A program made the position numbers and the translations under genes. DNA of 64,000 nucleotides. It comes from Bradyrhizobium sp. RD5-C2 (GTDB lineage Bacteria; Pseudomonadota; Alphaproteobacteria; Rhizobiales; Xanthobacteraceae). The DNA lies in the NCBI RefSeq assembly GCF_019972155.1, contig NZ_BOVL01000007.1, positions 355,843-419,842 on the forward strand. Reading direction: 5' to 3'. The notes below the pieces were generated by a model that did not search any database, was not told the origin of the DNA, and saw only the letters and a list, made by a program, of their open reading frames with translations. This document shows positions 8,251 through 17,444 of this stretch, piece by piece. Within the stretch, counting starts at the first letter, position 1. The number at the start of each line of letters is the position of its first letter.

Positions 8251-10077
8251 TTAGGATCGTAATTCGACCTTGACCGGGAACGTCTTGAGAAGCCGTTCAG
8301 CCGTTTCGGCCTTGTCCGCCGGCGCGCTCACGCTCAGGTACAGCCCGCGAGATGGGTCGGTGATGGCCTCGACACTGACCTCGCCCGACAGGCCTTCCCG
8401 AGCCAGGAGCTCGCGCGCGGCCTCGCCGGCGGCGATCTCGCGCAGCTTCGGCTTGAAGATCTTGCCGACCGGCGTGACCGGCATCTCGGGGATTACCGAC
8501 ACCACGCGCGGCCGCGCCGGCGGCTCCAGGATGTTCTCCTGCACGAAGGCAGCGAGCGCGTTCGGATCGATATGGGCGCCGGGCTGCGCCGAGACGAACA
8601 GCATCGGCACTTCGCCAGCGTAGCTGTCAGGACGCCCGACGGCCGCGGCCAGCGCCACGCCCGGAAACGCCAATGCTGCATCCTCGATCGCCCGCGGGTC
8701 GATGTTGTGGCCACCACGGATGATGACGTCCTTGGCGCGGCCCAGGATGTAGACGAAGCCGTCGGCGTCGATCCGGCAGATGTCGCCGGTGCGCAGCCAG
8801 CCGTCGCGGAACGCCTCTTCGGTCTGCTTCTTGTCGACGTAACCGGCGAACACCTGCGGGCCTCGGGTCAGGAGCTCGCCGACCGGCGAGGGCCACGGCC
8901 CGGTGTTGAGCTTACCGCCGTCAAGGATCGCGAGCTCGACCAGCGGATTGCGGGTGCCGACGCTCTCGGCGCGCGGCTTCACGCCGTGCACGTCGTGGGT
9001 GATGGCGCCGGCGAGCTCGGTCATGCCGTAGAGCTGCTGGATGCAGGGGCCGCCCCAGGTCGCAAGGTAACGCCGTTCGATTTCCGGCGGGCAGATCGAG
9101 GCGCCGGTGGCGGTGACGCGCAGGGTCGAGATGTCGCTGTCCGCGACCGGGATGTCTGCCAGCGCCCCGAGCGTGGTCGGCACGTTGCCGGAGATGTTGA
9201 CCCGGTATTTCTCGACGATCTTCCAGAAATGCGTGATCAGCGCGGGATCGCGCGCGCCGGCCGGGCCGGGGATGAAAATCGTCGTACCGGCGGAAAGGCA
9301 ATTGGCCGTCGTGCAGAACAGGCCTCCGACATGGAACAACGGCATCGTGATCATCGCGCGCTCACCGCGGTGAAAGTCGAGTGCCATGCGCGAGGACACG
9401 GTAGAGGCGACCATCGCGCGGTTGGTGAGCCGCGCTACCTTGGGATGACCTGTCGTGCCGCCGGTCGGCAGCATCACCGCGACCCGGTCGGCCTCGCTCA
9501 TGTCCTTGGACTTGCCGTAGTCGTCGCGCCACGCGGGATCAGGCCGCAGCACCTCACCGTCGAACGAGATGCTGCCGTCGAGCGGCACGATCACGATGCG
9601 CTTGAGCGATGGCACCTCGCGCTGCAAGCCTTCGACCCGCTCATAGAGCCCGCCCGGCATGCCCGGCGGCGGCGCCAGCAACAGCTTTGCCTTGATGGCG
9701 TTGAGCTGGGCGACGATCGCCTCGCGCGTGAACAGCAGATTGAGCGGCTCGGCGACGCCGCAGGCGGCTGCGCCGAAGATCGCAACCACAGTCGCCGGGC
9801 ACGCCGGCACCAGGACCGCGACCGCATCGTTCTTGCCGATGCCCTGGCCGCGGAAATAGTTTTCGGCCGCCTTGATGCAGCCCATCAAATGATCGTTCGA
9901 GATCACGATCGGATTGGGATCGAGCGGCGAACGCAGATAGATCGCGGCTTCAGCGTCCGGCGCGCCCTGGGGGCCGCGGGCAATGAGATCGAGGATGCGC
10001 GGGCAGGCGGCGAGCGTCTCCTGCATCTCCTTGTCGCGCGCAGCCTCGTCGGCCAGCGAAAGCCTGTCCTTGAGCAT
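8251..10077 (-). CDS. Acyl-CoA synthetase (AMP-dependent synthetase/ligase)
   Basis: This 608-residue ANL-superfamily enzyme activates a carboxylic acid to its CoA thioester using ATP. Motifs in order are TGGTTGHPK (ATP loop, near 205), QLYGMTELAG (A5), RTGDICRIDADGF and ILGRAKDVIIRGG (A7/A8 hinge), and PVGKIFKPKLRE with the catalytic lysine near the C-terminus. There is an N-terminal extension of about 60 residues. The start at 10077 is preferred over a long Arg-rich upstream extension because GGGGACGGAT precedes it. It lies downstream of the formamidase-family gene on the same strand. Acid chain length cannot be deduced. Confidence 0.93.
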   Translation of the reverse strand: MLKDRLSLADEAARDKEMQETLAACPRILDLIARGPQGAPDAEAAIYLRSPLDPNPIVISNDHLMGCIKAAENYFRGQGIGKNDAVAVLVPACPATVVAIFGAAACGVAEPLNLLFTREAIVAQLNAIKAKLLLAPPPGMPGGLYERVEGLQREVPSLKRIVIVPLDGSISFDGEVLRPDPAWRDDYGKSKDMSEADRVAVMLPTGGTTGHPKVARLTNRAMVASTVSSRMALDFHRGERAMITMPLFHVGGLFCTTANCLSAGTTIFIPGPAGARDPALITHFWKIVEKYRVNISGNVPTTLGALADIPVADSDISTLRVTATGASICPPEIERRYLATWGGPCIQQLYGMTELAGAITHDVHGVKPRAESVGTRNPLVELAILDGGKLNTGPWPSPVGELLTRGPQVFAGYVDKKQTEEAFRDGWLRTGDICRIDADGFVYILGRAKDVIIRGGHNIDPRAIEDAALAFPGVALAAAVGRPDSYAGEVPMLFVSAQPGAHIDPNALAAFVQENILEPPARPRVVSVIPEMPVTPVGKIFKPKLREIAAGEAARELLAREGLSGEVSVEAITDPSRGLYLSVSAPADKAETAERLLKTFPVKVELRS

Positions 10078-10163
10078 ATCCGTCCCCGTCCATTTTTGTT
10101 CGTTGGGACGGGGATTGTATCGAGCCCAACTTGCGGAAAACAAGTGCGGCTTATCGACCGGCG

Positions 10164-11105
10164 TCAGCCGTGAACGACCGATTTGGCGATCATGCAGTGA
10201 ATGCCTTTGGAGCCGTTGACGGTCTGCGTGACGCGCAAGTCGGCGGCCAGGCTGCACAGCGTATAGGCGTCCTCGCGCGATAGATTGCGTTTCTCGCCGA
10301 GCAGCACGATCATGTCGCGCAGCGCGCGCACCACGCACTGGTCGAGATCGGGATCCATCGCCATGGTCATGTAATGGTCGGCGGTCTCGGCGCGCGGATA
10401 GGCGAGCTTGAGGTCCTTGCGCAGGGTCAGGCGGAATCGGCCCGTGAGCGCCGTCTCGATCGCGGTGACGCAGACCTCACCGTCGCCCTGCACCCCGTGA
10501 CCGTCGCCGCAGGAGAACAGGGCGCCCGGCACGAACACCGGCAGATACAGCTTGGCGCCTGGCCCGAGCTCCTTGTTGTCGAGATTGCCGCCCATCGCGC
10601 GCGGGATCAGCGAGGAGATGCGGCCCCAGGCCGGCGGCGGCGACACGCCCATCACGCCGAAGAACGGCTTTAGCGGCAGGTCGAGCCCCCATGGCATGCG
10701 GCCGACCATGCGCGCGCGATCGAGCGGGATGTTGAGGATGCGGGTCTCGTGGAAATCGTCGGGCAGGGTGCCGGACAGCGGCTTGATCAGATTGTAGCCC
10801 CAGTCTTGCCGGAGCTGGACGTCGAGAATATCGACCTCGAGCACGTCGCCGGGCTCGGCACCGCTGACGGCGATCGGGCCGGTCAGGATGTGCCCGGGCA
10901 CCATCCGCTCGCATTTCGCATGAATGTCGTCGAGCTCGGGAGGCACGACGAACTTGCCACGGTCGGGCACCACGTCGGGGCCGCCGCTGACGGTCTCGAT
11001 CGTGACCTCGTCGCCGCTCGCAATGGTCAGGACCGGTTTCAGCTTTGCTTCGAAGAAGCCCCAATGGCAGGTTTCGGGACTGGACTTCAGATGATGATGG
11101 GTCAT
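10164..11105 (-). CDS. Acetamidase/formamidase family protein
   Basis: This 313-residue protein belongs to the FmdA/AmdA family, which hydrolyses formamide or short amides to the acid and ammonia. Supporting segments are TGPIAVSGAEPGDVLEVDIL, GRMPWGLDLPLKPFFG, and CGDGHGVQGDGEVCVTAIE, the family signature with acidic and histidine metal or active-site residues. The C-terminal tail ends in GIHCMIAK. It is co-oriented with the acyl-CoA synthetase 86 bases downstream. Its own physiological amide is unknown. Confidence 0.88.
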   Translation of the reverse strand: MTHHHLKSSPETCHWGFFEAKLKPVLTIASGDEVTIETVSGGPDVVPDRGKFVVPPELDDIHAKCERMVPGHILTGPIAVSGAEPGDVLEVDILDVQLRQDWGYNLIKPLSGTLPDDFHETRILNIPLDRARMVGRMPWGLDLPLKPFFGVMGVSPPPAWGRISSLIPRAMGGNLDNKELGPGAKLYLPVFVPGALFSCGDGHGVQGDGEVCVTAIETALTGRFRLTLRKDLKLAYPRAETADHYMTMAMDPDLDQCVVRALRDMIVLLGEKRNLSREDAYTLCSLAADLRVTQTVNGSKGIHCMIAKSVVHG

Positions 11106-11171
11106 GTGACTGCTTTTTATTGCATTCCCGACAGCGTATGACGCTGTAGCAGAACTTCGCAGAGGCTTCGC

Positions 11172-11963
11172 TTGTTTTTTGTGCTCTCCAAGACGCTCGG
11201 CATCCTGCTGCTGCCGATCAATTTCCTGATCGGTATCGGCGCGATCGGCGCCGTTCTGCTGCTGACGCGGTTTGCCCCGCTCGGCCGCAGGTTGATGGTG
11301 GCGTCAGCGCTGCTGCTTACGATCTGCGGCTTCTCGCCGCTCGGCAATGTCCTGATCTCCATCCTGGAGCAGCGCTTTCCGCCATGGGACGCTTCGCGCG
11401 GCGCGCCCGACGGCATCATCGTGCTCGGCGGCTCGATCGATGCCGATCTGTCGGTTGCGCATGGCACGCCGGTGGTGCGCACCGCGGCGGATCGCGTCAT
11501 CGCAGCGGCGGCGCTGGCGCGCAGATATCCGAACGCGCGCCTCGTGTTCACCGGCGGCAGCGCGAACCTGATCTCGAATGACGCGCGCGAAGCCGACTAC
11601 GCCGCCGAGATATTCGAGAGCCTCGGCATCGCCAAATCTCGATGGATCATCGAGCGCCGCTCACGCAACACGGTGGAGAATGCCGAGTTCTCCAAGGCGC
11701 TGGTCGATCCCAAGCCGGGTGAGCGCTGGCTGCTCGTGACGTCGGCCTATCACATGCCGCGGTCGGTCGGGCTGTTCCGCAAGGCGGGATTCAACGTCGA
11801 GGCCTATCCGGTCGACTGGCGGGTCGGCAATGTCATGGGTTTCGCGACGCTTGCGATCGAGGGCCTGTCGCGCACCGATCTCGGCGCGCGGGAGTGGATC
11901 GGGCTGGTGGCCTATCATCTGGCGGGCAAGACCGATGATTTGCTGCCGGGACCGGCACGTTGA
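11172..11963 (+). CDS. YdcF/DUF218 family membrane protein
   Basis: This 263-residue protein has two N-terminal membrane segments (about residues 8-30 and 38-60) and a cytoplasmic or periplasmic DUF218 domain. The domain signatures are GIIVLGGSI near 78, ADRVIAAAALARRYP, ERRSRNTVENAEFSK, and VTSAYHMPRSVGLFRKAG. The family includes ElyC and SanA, implicated in envelope integrity; the biochemical activity is not established. The start is TTG at 11172. It is divergent from the formamidase-family gene. Confidence 0.85.
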   Translation: MFFVLSKTLGILLLPINFLIGIGAIGAVLLLTRFAPLGRRLMVASALLLTICGFSPLGNVLISILEQRFPPWDASRGAPDGIIVLGGSIDADLSVAHGTPVVRTAADRVIAAAALARRYPNARLVFTGGSANLISNDAREADYAAEIFESLGIAKSRWIIERRSRNTVENAEFSKALVDPKPGERWLLVTSAYHMPRSVGLFRKAGFNVEAYPVDWRVGNVMGFATLAIEGLSRTDLGAREWIGLVAYHLAGKTDDLLPGPAR

Positions 11964-12056
11964 GCCGCACCACGAGCTTGTCGCTTCCCTCGTCCAATCC
12001 GGCTAACATCAAAGCAACAGGCGGCGCCAAGCCGCCGATCACGGGAGTTTCTCGCC

Positions 12057-12842
12057 ATGCAACAGCAGACACCGCCGGAACAGTTCGACCTCTCCGCAAT
12101 CGTGGCCGACCTGAACAACCTGCTGCGGCTGAAGACCACGGTCATCGGCATCAAGATGTTCGCGCGCGTCGAGGAGATGGAGGCGATCCCGAAGATCCGC
12201 CGCCCGTCGGCGGTCCACACTACGGACCAGATCGTCAGCATGGCCTCGCGGCTCGGCTGGACCGTCGGCATCACCGGCGATGATCTGGTCGGCGCGCAAT
12301 GCCGTGCGGTGATCGGGCTCGCGCCGCAGGACGAGAAGTGGCTTGCCGGCGAGAACTATGTCGGCGTCTGGCACGGCACGGCCGAAGACGCGCGCAAGCG
12401 CCAGGAGGCGCTCGACGTGGTGCCGTACGGTCGGTATCAGGCGATGGCGGTGAGCCCGCTGACCAGCGGACGTCTCAATCCGCCCGACATCTGCCTCGTC
12501 TACGCGACGCCGGGACAGATGATCATCCTGATCAACGGGCTGCAGTATACCGGCTACAAGAAGTTCGAGTGGGGCGTGGTCGGTGAAACCGCGTGCGCGG
12601 ACTCGTGGGGGCGGGCGCTGAAGACCGGTGAGCCGAGCCTGTCACTGCCGTGCTTCGCCGAGCGCCGCTATGGCGGCGTGCCTGACGAGGAGATGCTGAT
12701 GGCGCTGCCGCCGGCCTATCTGGTGAAGGCGATCGCGGGGATGAAGCAGCTCGCCAAGAACGGCCTGCGCTACCCGATCGCACCCTATGGCATCCAGGCC
12801 GACGTCCGCGCCGGCATGGGGGTGTCCTATGCCAAGAAATAA
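12057..12842 (+). CDS. DUF169 family protein
   Basis: This 261-residue soluble protein matches the DUF169 pattern. A first helix region LNNLLRLKTTVIGIKMF is followed by cysteine-containing strands (GAQCRAVIGLA), the segment PPDICLVYATPGQMIILINGLQY and a late ETACADSWG block. The family often has conserved cysteines and is found in anaerobe and rhizobial genomes, but its function is undefined. The ATG at 12057 sits after a GGGAG ribosome-binding site. The next gene on the same strand starts 93 bases later. Confidence 0.85.
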   Translation: MQQQTPPEQFDLSAIVADLNNLLRLKTTVIGIKMFARVEEMEAIPKIRRPSAVHTTDQIVSMASRLGWTVGITGDDLVGAQCRAVIGLAPQDEKWLAGENYVGVWHGTAEDARKRQEALDVVPYGRYQAMAVSPLTSGRLNPPDICLVYATPGQMIILINGLQYTGYKKFEWGVVGETACADSWGRALKTGEPSLSLPCFAERRYGGVPDEEMLMALPPAYLVKAIAGMKQLAKNGLRYPIAPYGIQADVRAGMGVSYAKK

Positions 12843-12935
12843 CTGCAGGAAATAGCGGCAAGAAATAGCTGATTGCGTCGCTGCGCCCGCGATGACAAAA
12901 GGGGCGCCCATTTTGCTGAGCAGGGAGCCCGATCC

Positions 12936-14111
12936 ATGTCCTCGTCGAAACTCGACATCGTCGTCTATGGCGCAACCGGCTTCACCGGCCAACTCGTCGC
13001 CGAATATCTCGCCGCGCATCATCGCGACGGCAGCTTGAAATGGGCGATGGCCGGCCGCAGCAAGGACAAGCTCGCCTCGGTTCGTGATGCGATCGGCGCG
13101 CCCGCCGACACGCCGCTGATGGTTGCCGATGCCAGCGACGCCGCATCGCTGAAGGCGATGCTGGCGCAGACCAAGTCGGTCATTTCTACGGTCGGTCCGT
13201 ATCAGCTCTATGGCAATGAGCTGATCGCGGCCTGCGCGGACAGCGGCACCGACTATTTCGATCTCTGCGGCGAGCCGGTCTGGATGCGGCAGATGATCGA
13301 CAAGCACGAGGCCGCGGCAAAGGCCAGCGGCGCGCGGATCGTGTTCTCCTGCGGCTTCGATTCCGTGCCGTTCGAACTCGGCGCCTTCTTCGTCCAGGAG
13401 GAAGCCAAACGCGTATTCGGTGCGCCGGCGCCGCGCGTTAAAGGCCGGGTCCGCGACATGCGCGGCACGCTGTCGGGCGGCACGGCCGCGAGCGCCAAGG
13501 CTACGTTCGATGCGGTCGCCAAGGATTTGAGCCTGGTCGCGATCCTCAACAACCCGTTTGCATTGACGCCGGGCTTCGAGGGCCCAAAGCAGCCGCGCGG
13601 CAGCAAGCCGGCCTATGAGGACGACCTGCACTCATGGACCGCGCCGTTCATGATGGCACTGATCAACACGCGCAACGTCCACCGCTCCAACATGCTGATG
13701 GGCTTTCCGTACGGCAAGGAGTTCGTCTACGACGAGATGGTTCTGACCGGTCCCGGCGAGAAGGGCGAAGCGATTGCCAAGCGCGTGATGGCGCTGAATT
13801 CCGAGAAGACCGGGCCGAGCGCGCCGAAGCCGGGCGAGGGGCCCTCGAAGGAAGAGCGCGAGAACGGCCGCTACGATCTGCTTTATCTCGCGGTCGCGCC
13901 TGACGGCCGCATGGTCCGCGCCGGCATCAAGGGTGATCGCGATCCCGGCTACGGCTCGACCTCGAAGATGATCTCGGAATGCGCGATCTGCCTGTTGCGC
14001 GACACGCTCGACGTCGCCGCCGGCTTCTGGACGCCGGGAGCGGCGATGCAGCACAAGCTGATCAAGCGCCTGGTCGATCACGCCGGGCTGACGTTCGAGG
14101 TCGAGAAGTAA
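12936..14111 (+). CDS. Saccharopine dehydrogenase-like / trans-acting enoyl reductase family protein
   Basis: This 391-residue protein starts with a Rossmann fold (VYGATGFTGQLVAEYL, residues 8-23). The middle contains TDYFDLCGEPVW and a substrate-domain segment with FSCGFDSVPFELGAF. This is the pattern of the saccharopine reductase-like family that includes mycobacterial trans-acting enoyl reductase (Rv2953) and human SCCPDH. Lipid or polyketide reduction is possible but unproven. The start at 12936 follows CAGGGAG. The following 130 bases hold a palindromic repeat. Confidence 0.85.
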   Translation: MSSSKLDIVVYGATGFTGQLVAEYLAAHHRDGSLKWAMAGRSKDKLASVRDAIGAPADTPLMVADASDAASLKAMLAQTKSVISTVGPYQLYGNELIAACADSGTDYFDLCGEPVWMRQMIDKHEAAAKASGARIVFSCGFDSVPFELGAFFVQEEAKRVFGAPAPRVKGRVRDMRGTLSGGTAASAKATFDAVAKDLSLVAILNNPFALTPGFEGPKQPRGSKPAYEDDLHSWTAPFMMALINTRNVHRSNMLMGFPYGKEFVYDEMVLTGPGEKGEAIAKRVMALNSEKTGPSAPKPGEGPSKEERENGRYDLLYLAVAPDGRMVRAGIKGDRDPGYGSTSKMISECAICLLRDTLDVAAGFWTPGAAMQHKLIKRLVDHAGLTFEVEK

Positions 14112-14131
14112 CTTCCCGTCCCCTTGTCCCG

Positions 14132-14234
14132 TGTCATCGCCCGGCTCGACCGGGCGATCCAGTACGCCGCGGCCTCTCGGCTCAAGCACTGCTGTCTCTG
14201 GAATACTGGATGCCCCACTTTCGCGGGGCATGAC
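14132..14234. repeat. Intergenic palindromic repeat (family B)
   Basis: A stretch of about 100 bases has one end GTCATCGCCCGG-CTCGA-CCGGGCGAT and the other end GCCCCACTTTCGCGGGGCATGAC, with CCAGTA/TACTGGAT pairing in between. The ends (GTCAT and ATGAC) are inverted. This is the form of a mobile or REP-like intergenic palindrome. It lies between two convergent genes. Confidence 0.7.
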
Positions 14235-14243
14235 AGCTGGTAG

Positions 14244-15443
14244 CTACGCCGCCGCGCGCGGGTTGTACGCGTACATGAAGTCCATGCCCTTGGACGACAC
14301 CGGCAGCAGCAGCTTCAGCATGTGATCGCGAAGCCAGGCGCCGGTCGGGCCGAACTCGCGCTTGCTGTTGCCGTTGCGGCGGGCGATCGCCACGATCTTC
14401 TCGGCGCGCGGGCGCCGTTCGTGCTCGAAGGCCTGGAACGTCAGGCCGAGCTCCTGGCCGTCGCGCATCAGCATGCCGAGCCGCAGCGCGTCCTCCAGCG
14501 CGAGCGATGCGCCCTGGCCGGCGTGCGGGCTGGTGGCGTGCGCGGCGTCGCCGATCAGGAGCGTGCGCTTGCGCGACCAGGTCGGCAGCGTCGCGACGTC
14601 GAGCGTATCGGTCACCACGATGTTCTCGGCGGCCTCGATGATCTCGGGGATCGGCGCGTGCCAGCCGGCGTGGAAATCGCGCAGATGCTGCCTGATCGCG
14701 TCCTGGCTCTGCAGCCGGTAGGCCGCGGCGGTCATGCCGTGCGATGGCTGCGTGCTCCACCACATCCCACCCGTGTCCGGATCGGGACTGCACAGGCCGT
14801 AGCCGAAGAAGCCGCTTTGCCCGAACGTCGTCTCGAGCTTTTGACCGATCGAGAGACGCTCGAACATGGCCCGCGGCACGAATCCGCCGAAACCGATCAA
14901 CCCGGTATCGAACGGCGTCGGACCGTCCGGGATCACGTGCCGACGCACCGCCGAATGCACGCCGTCGGCGCCGATCACGAAATCGCCCTCGGCGGTGGTG
15001 CCGTCGTTGAAATAGGCGATGACCGGCTGGTCGCCGCGATCCTCGATCTTCACCAGCTTCTTCTCGAAGAACACCGAGACGCTGGAGGCCCAGGCCTTGT
15101 CGATCAGCGTCTCGTTCAAGGTCGCACGGCACATGTTCACCGCGGGCTGGCCGAAGCGCTGCTGCATGTTCTGATTGAGCGAGCCGAGCTTCTTGCCGGC
15201 CTGCGAATAGAAATCGAACGACTCCGCGATCGAGCCGCTGCGGATCAGCTCGTCCGCGAGGCCGAGCTCCGCCAGCACATGCATGCCGTTCGGTGCGATC
15301 TGCAAGCCGCCGCCGATCCCGGTGGAGTAGGGCCATGCTTCATAGAGCTCGGCCTCGATGCCGGCGCGGGTCAGGAACATCGCGGTCACCGGACCTGCGA
15401 TGCCGGCGCCGATGATCAGAGCTTTACGGGGACGTGAGGTCAT
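14244..15443 (-). CDS. FAD-dependent aromatic-type monooxygenase
   Basis: This 399-residue flavoprotein has the group A hydroxylase layout: GAGIAGPVTAMFLTRAG (FAD binding, residues 13-30), IGADGVHSAVRRHV (DG motif near 155) and LLIGDAAHATSPHAGQG (GD motif near 285). It should hydroxylate an aromatic or similar ring using NAD(P)H and oxygen. The start at 15443 is chosen because GGAG lies six bases before this ATG, whereas the ATG at 15455 has none. It is divergent from a MarR gene, and a MarR-type palindrome sits between them, so it is probably the regulated target. The substrate is unknown. Confidence 0.9.
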   Translation of the reverse strand: MTSRPRKALIIGAGIAGPVTAMFLTRAGIEAELYEAWPYSTGIGGGLQIAPNGMHVLAELGLADELIRSGSIAESFDFYSQAGKKLGSLNQNMQQRFGQPAVNMCRATLNETLIDKAWASSVSVFFEKKLVKIEDRGDQPVIAYFNDGTTAEGDFVIGADGVHSAVRRHVIPDGPTPFDTGLIGFGGFVPRAMFERLSIGQKLETTFGQSGFFGYGLCSPDPDTGGMWWSTQPSHGMTAAAYRLQSQDAIRQHLRDFHAGWHAPIPEIIEAAENIVVTDTLDVATLPTWSRKRTLLIGDAAHATSPHAGQGASLALEDALRLGMLMRDGQELGLTFQAFEHERRPRAEKIVAIARRNGNSKREFGPTGAWLRDHMLKLLLPVSSKGMDFMYAYNPRAAA

Positions 15444-15490
15444 GCCTTGCTCCATGCATCCGTGTGGGGTACGAAAGGTCAGTGTCTAAT

Positions 15491-15509
15491 TATCTTAGAA
15501 GATAAGATA
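15491..15509. promoter_or_regulatory. MarR-type operator in the divergent promoter region
   Basis: A perfect inverted repeat TATCTTA-GAAGA-TAAGATA (7-5-7) lies 16 bases before the MarR gene start and 48 bases before the monooxygenase start. An extra half site TTAAGATAT follows at about 15517. The length and spacing match known MarR-family operators. The repeat is seen; binding is inferred. Confidence 0.75.
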
Positions 15510-15524
15510 TTTGGCGATTAAGAT

Positions 15525-16061
15525 ATGGGAGCAGCTTTGTCAAGCGGGAAGTCGCGCGCGGCGCTGATGCAGGAACTTGAAGAGGCGATGCGCCGGTCAT
15601 CCGCGCAGGGCGTGATGTACGGCCAAGCCGTTGCAAACATGGCCGGAATCTCCAATTCCGACATGGAATGCATGGATATCCTGCACCTCGAAGGGCGGGT
15701 GACCGCGGGCCGTCTCGCCGAAGTCACCGGGCTGACCACCGGCGCGATCACCGGCGTGGTCGATCGACTGGAGAAGGCGGGTTACGTGCGCCGCGAGCGG
15801 GACGAGAGCGACCGCCGCAAGGTCTTCATCTCGGTGGTGGAGGAAAAGGCGGCCGAGATCGGCAAGTTCTACGTGCCGATGCAGGAGGCGATGCTCAAGC
15901 TCTGGAGCCGTTACACCGACGACGAACTGCGCCTGCTGCTGCGCTTCGCCAATGACGGCTACAAGGGTGTGCTGGAAGCGACCGGCGCGCTGAAGACGGT
16001 GATCGACATGCCGCCGGAGCAGCGCGCCGAGCTCAAGCTGCCGCCGAAGTCTCGTCGCTGA
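15525..16061 (+). CDS. MarR-family transcriptional regulator
   Basis: This 178-residue regulator has the MarR winged helix: RVTAGRLAEVTGLTTGAITGV (HTH) and DRLEKAGYVRRERDESDRRK (wing with the conserved DxRxxx turn). The ATG at 15525 leaves a divergent promoter region of 81 bases. Because of the palindrome in that region, it probably represses itself and the divergent FAD monooxygenase, with an aromatic ligand as the likely inducer. Its last 29 bases overlap the end of the convergent polymerase gene. Confidence 0.88.
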   Translation: MGAALSSGKSRAALMQELEEAMRRSSAQGVMYGQAVANMAGISNSDMECMDILHLEGRVTAGRLAEVTGLTTGAITGVVDRLEKAGYVRRERDESDRRKVFISVVEEKAAEIGKFYVPMQEAMLKLWSRYTDDELRLLLRFANDGYKGVLEATGALKTVIDMPPEQRAELKLPPKSRR

Positions 16062-17301
16062 CCTCGGCTGGTGTCGCGCGGGTGCGCTCGGTGGCCGCGT
16101 ACATGCCCCACATTGTGCCCAGCATCATCCAGAAATGCCGCCAATGGTCGGTATCGATGATGAAGCTCTCGCCGGCGATGCCGAGGAACGCCGAGAAGAT
16201 CGCGAGATAGTCGCGTTGCCACGGCACCCGCTTGTAGATGTAGCGGAAGCCGATGATCGCGCTGACGAACACCAGCGCCGGATAGCAGATGCCCGAGATC
16301 CAGCCGCCCGACATGAAGGCGTTGAGGAACGAGTTGTGGGTGTCCTCGGGGAAGTAGGTGTGGAATTGCAGCGGGCCGATGCCGAACGGCAACTCGAGCG
16401 CCATCTGGGCACCGAGGATGTGGCGGCCGAACCGGCCGAAGCGGCCTTCGTCGTAACTCTGGTCGAAGCTCGCGCGCTGCTTGAACATGTCGGCGACCGA
16501 GCCGATCGACAGCAGCACCGCGACCAGTGCGACGGCCAGGATCGCGGCGATCAGGGTCATCACGATGATGCGCGAGCGCTGCGCCTGCGAGCGGCTGGTG
16601 AACACCATCAGCGCCAGCATGAAGGCCGCGGTGACGATCAAGCCGCCCCAGGCGGCGCGGGAGAACGACAGCAGGATCGCAAGCGAGATGATGCCGAAGG
16701 CGATGGCGTTGCGGAACGCCTTGCCGAAGCGGTCGGTGACCACGCTTTGCAGCGTGAACAGCGCCGGCAGGATCAGGAAGGCGCCGAGCACGTTCGGATC
16801 CTTGAAAGTGCCGCGGGCGCGATCATACAGCGTCAGCAGATCATAGCCGCCGGGCACCAGATGGAAGTAGCCGGCGATGCCCGCAAGTGAGGCGATCATC
16901 GCGCCGACGATCAGGCCGCGGCGCAGCATGTCGAGCCGCGCTTCGGTATCTTCCGACATCACCATCGCGAAGAAGATGACGGTGACGGCCATGTACCAGG
17001 AGGTGAGGACCCAGTTCACCACCTCCGGCTTGTCGAGGAACGGCACCGCGCCGATGCTGTAGCCGACATTGAGCACGATCAGCGCGAACAACAGCGGCAT
17101 GAACACGAGCTGCATGCGCAGGCCCGTGGCAAAGAACAGCACGCAGGCGGTCAGCGTGACGAGTTCGTACGGGCTCGGTTCGATGAACACGATGGCGATC
17201 GAGGCGCCGGCGAGCCACACCAGTGCCCGCTGCAGCGCCAGCACGCCTGACGGCGCCGATGCCGGCGAATGGGACGTCCCGGCTGTCGCCGCATAGGCCA
17301 T
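16033..17301 (-). CDS. O-antigen ligase/polymerase-like membrane protein (Wzy-type), exopolysaccharide locus
   Basis: This protein of about 422 residues is almost entirely hydrophobic, with ten or more predicted membrane helices. It has a large periplasmic loop containing LPFGIGPLQFHTYFPEDTHN; the short PEDTHNSFLN segment is typical of the O-antigen ligase (Wzy_C) family. It should polymerise or ligate polysaccharide repeat units at the inner membrane. The start at 17301 is preferred to an ATG ten codons earlier, though both are possible. It is the last gene of the minus-strand exopolysaccharide run. The distal end overlaps the convergent MarR gene by 29 bases. Confidence 0.85.
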   Translation of the reverse strand: MAYAATAGTSHSPASAPSGVLALQRALVWLAGASIAIVFIEPSPYELVTLTACVLFFATGLRMQLVFMPLLFALIVLNVGYSIGAVPFLDKPEVVNWVLTSWYMAVTVIFFAMVMSEDTEARLDMLRRGLIVGAMIASLAGIAGYFHLVPGGYDLLTLYDRARGTFKDPNVLGAFLILPALFTLQSVVTDRFGKAFRNAIAFGIISLAILLSFSRAAWGGLIVTAAFMLALMVFTSRSQAQRSRIIVMTLIAAILAVALVAVLLSIGSVADMFKQRASFDQSYDEGRFGRFGRHILGAQMALELPFGIGPLQFHTYFPEDTHNSFLNAFMSGGWISGICYPALVFVSAIIGFRYIYKRVPWQRDYLAIFSAFLGIAGESFIIDTDHWRHFWMMLGTMWGMYAATERTRATPAEVSDETSAAA

Positions 17302-17344
17302 CGGATACTCACGCAACTTGATACAAAACACACAACGGATGCTT

Positions 17345-17428
17345 CGTCATTGCGAGGAGCGAAGCGACGAAGCAATCCACCTATCCCCGAGCTGCGATAT
17401 GGATTGCTTCGCTACGCTCGCAATGACG
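17345..17428. repeat. Intergenic palindromic repeat (family C), copy 1
   Basis: An 84-base imperfect palindrome starts CGTCATTGCGAG, continues with GAAGCAATCCA, and has TGGATTGCTTCG...CTCGCAATGACG as the opposite arm. It is nearly the same element as 53600-53685. It lies between two exopolysaccharide genes transcribed in the same direction, so it would form a long hairpin in their mRNA. Confidence 0.85.
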
Positions 17429-17444
17429 GCAGTAAGTCTAGGCC

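Noticed and set aside
8572..10173. A 533-codon plus-strand frame antisense to the acyl-CoA synthetase
   Set aside because: It is very rich in Arg, Asp, Gly and His, typical of an antisense shadow in GC-rich DNA, and the opposite strand has a complete ANL enzyme.
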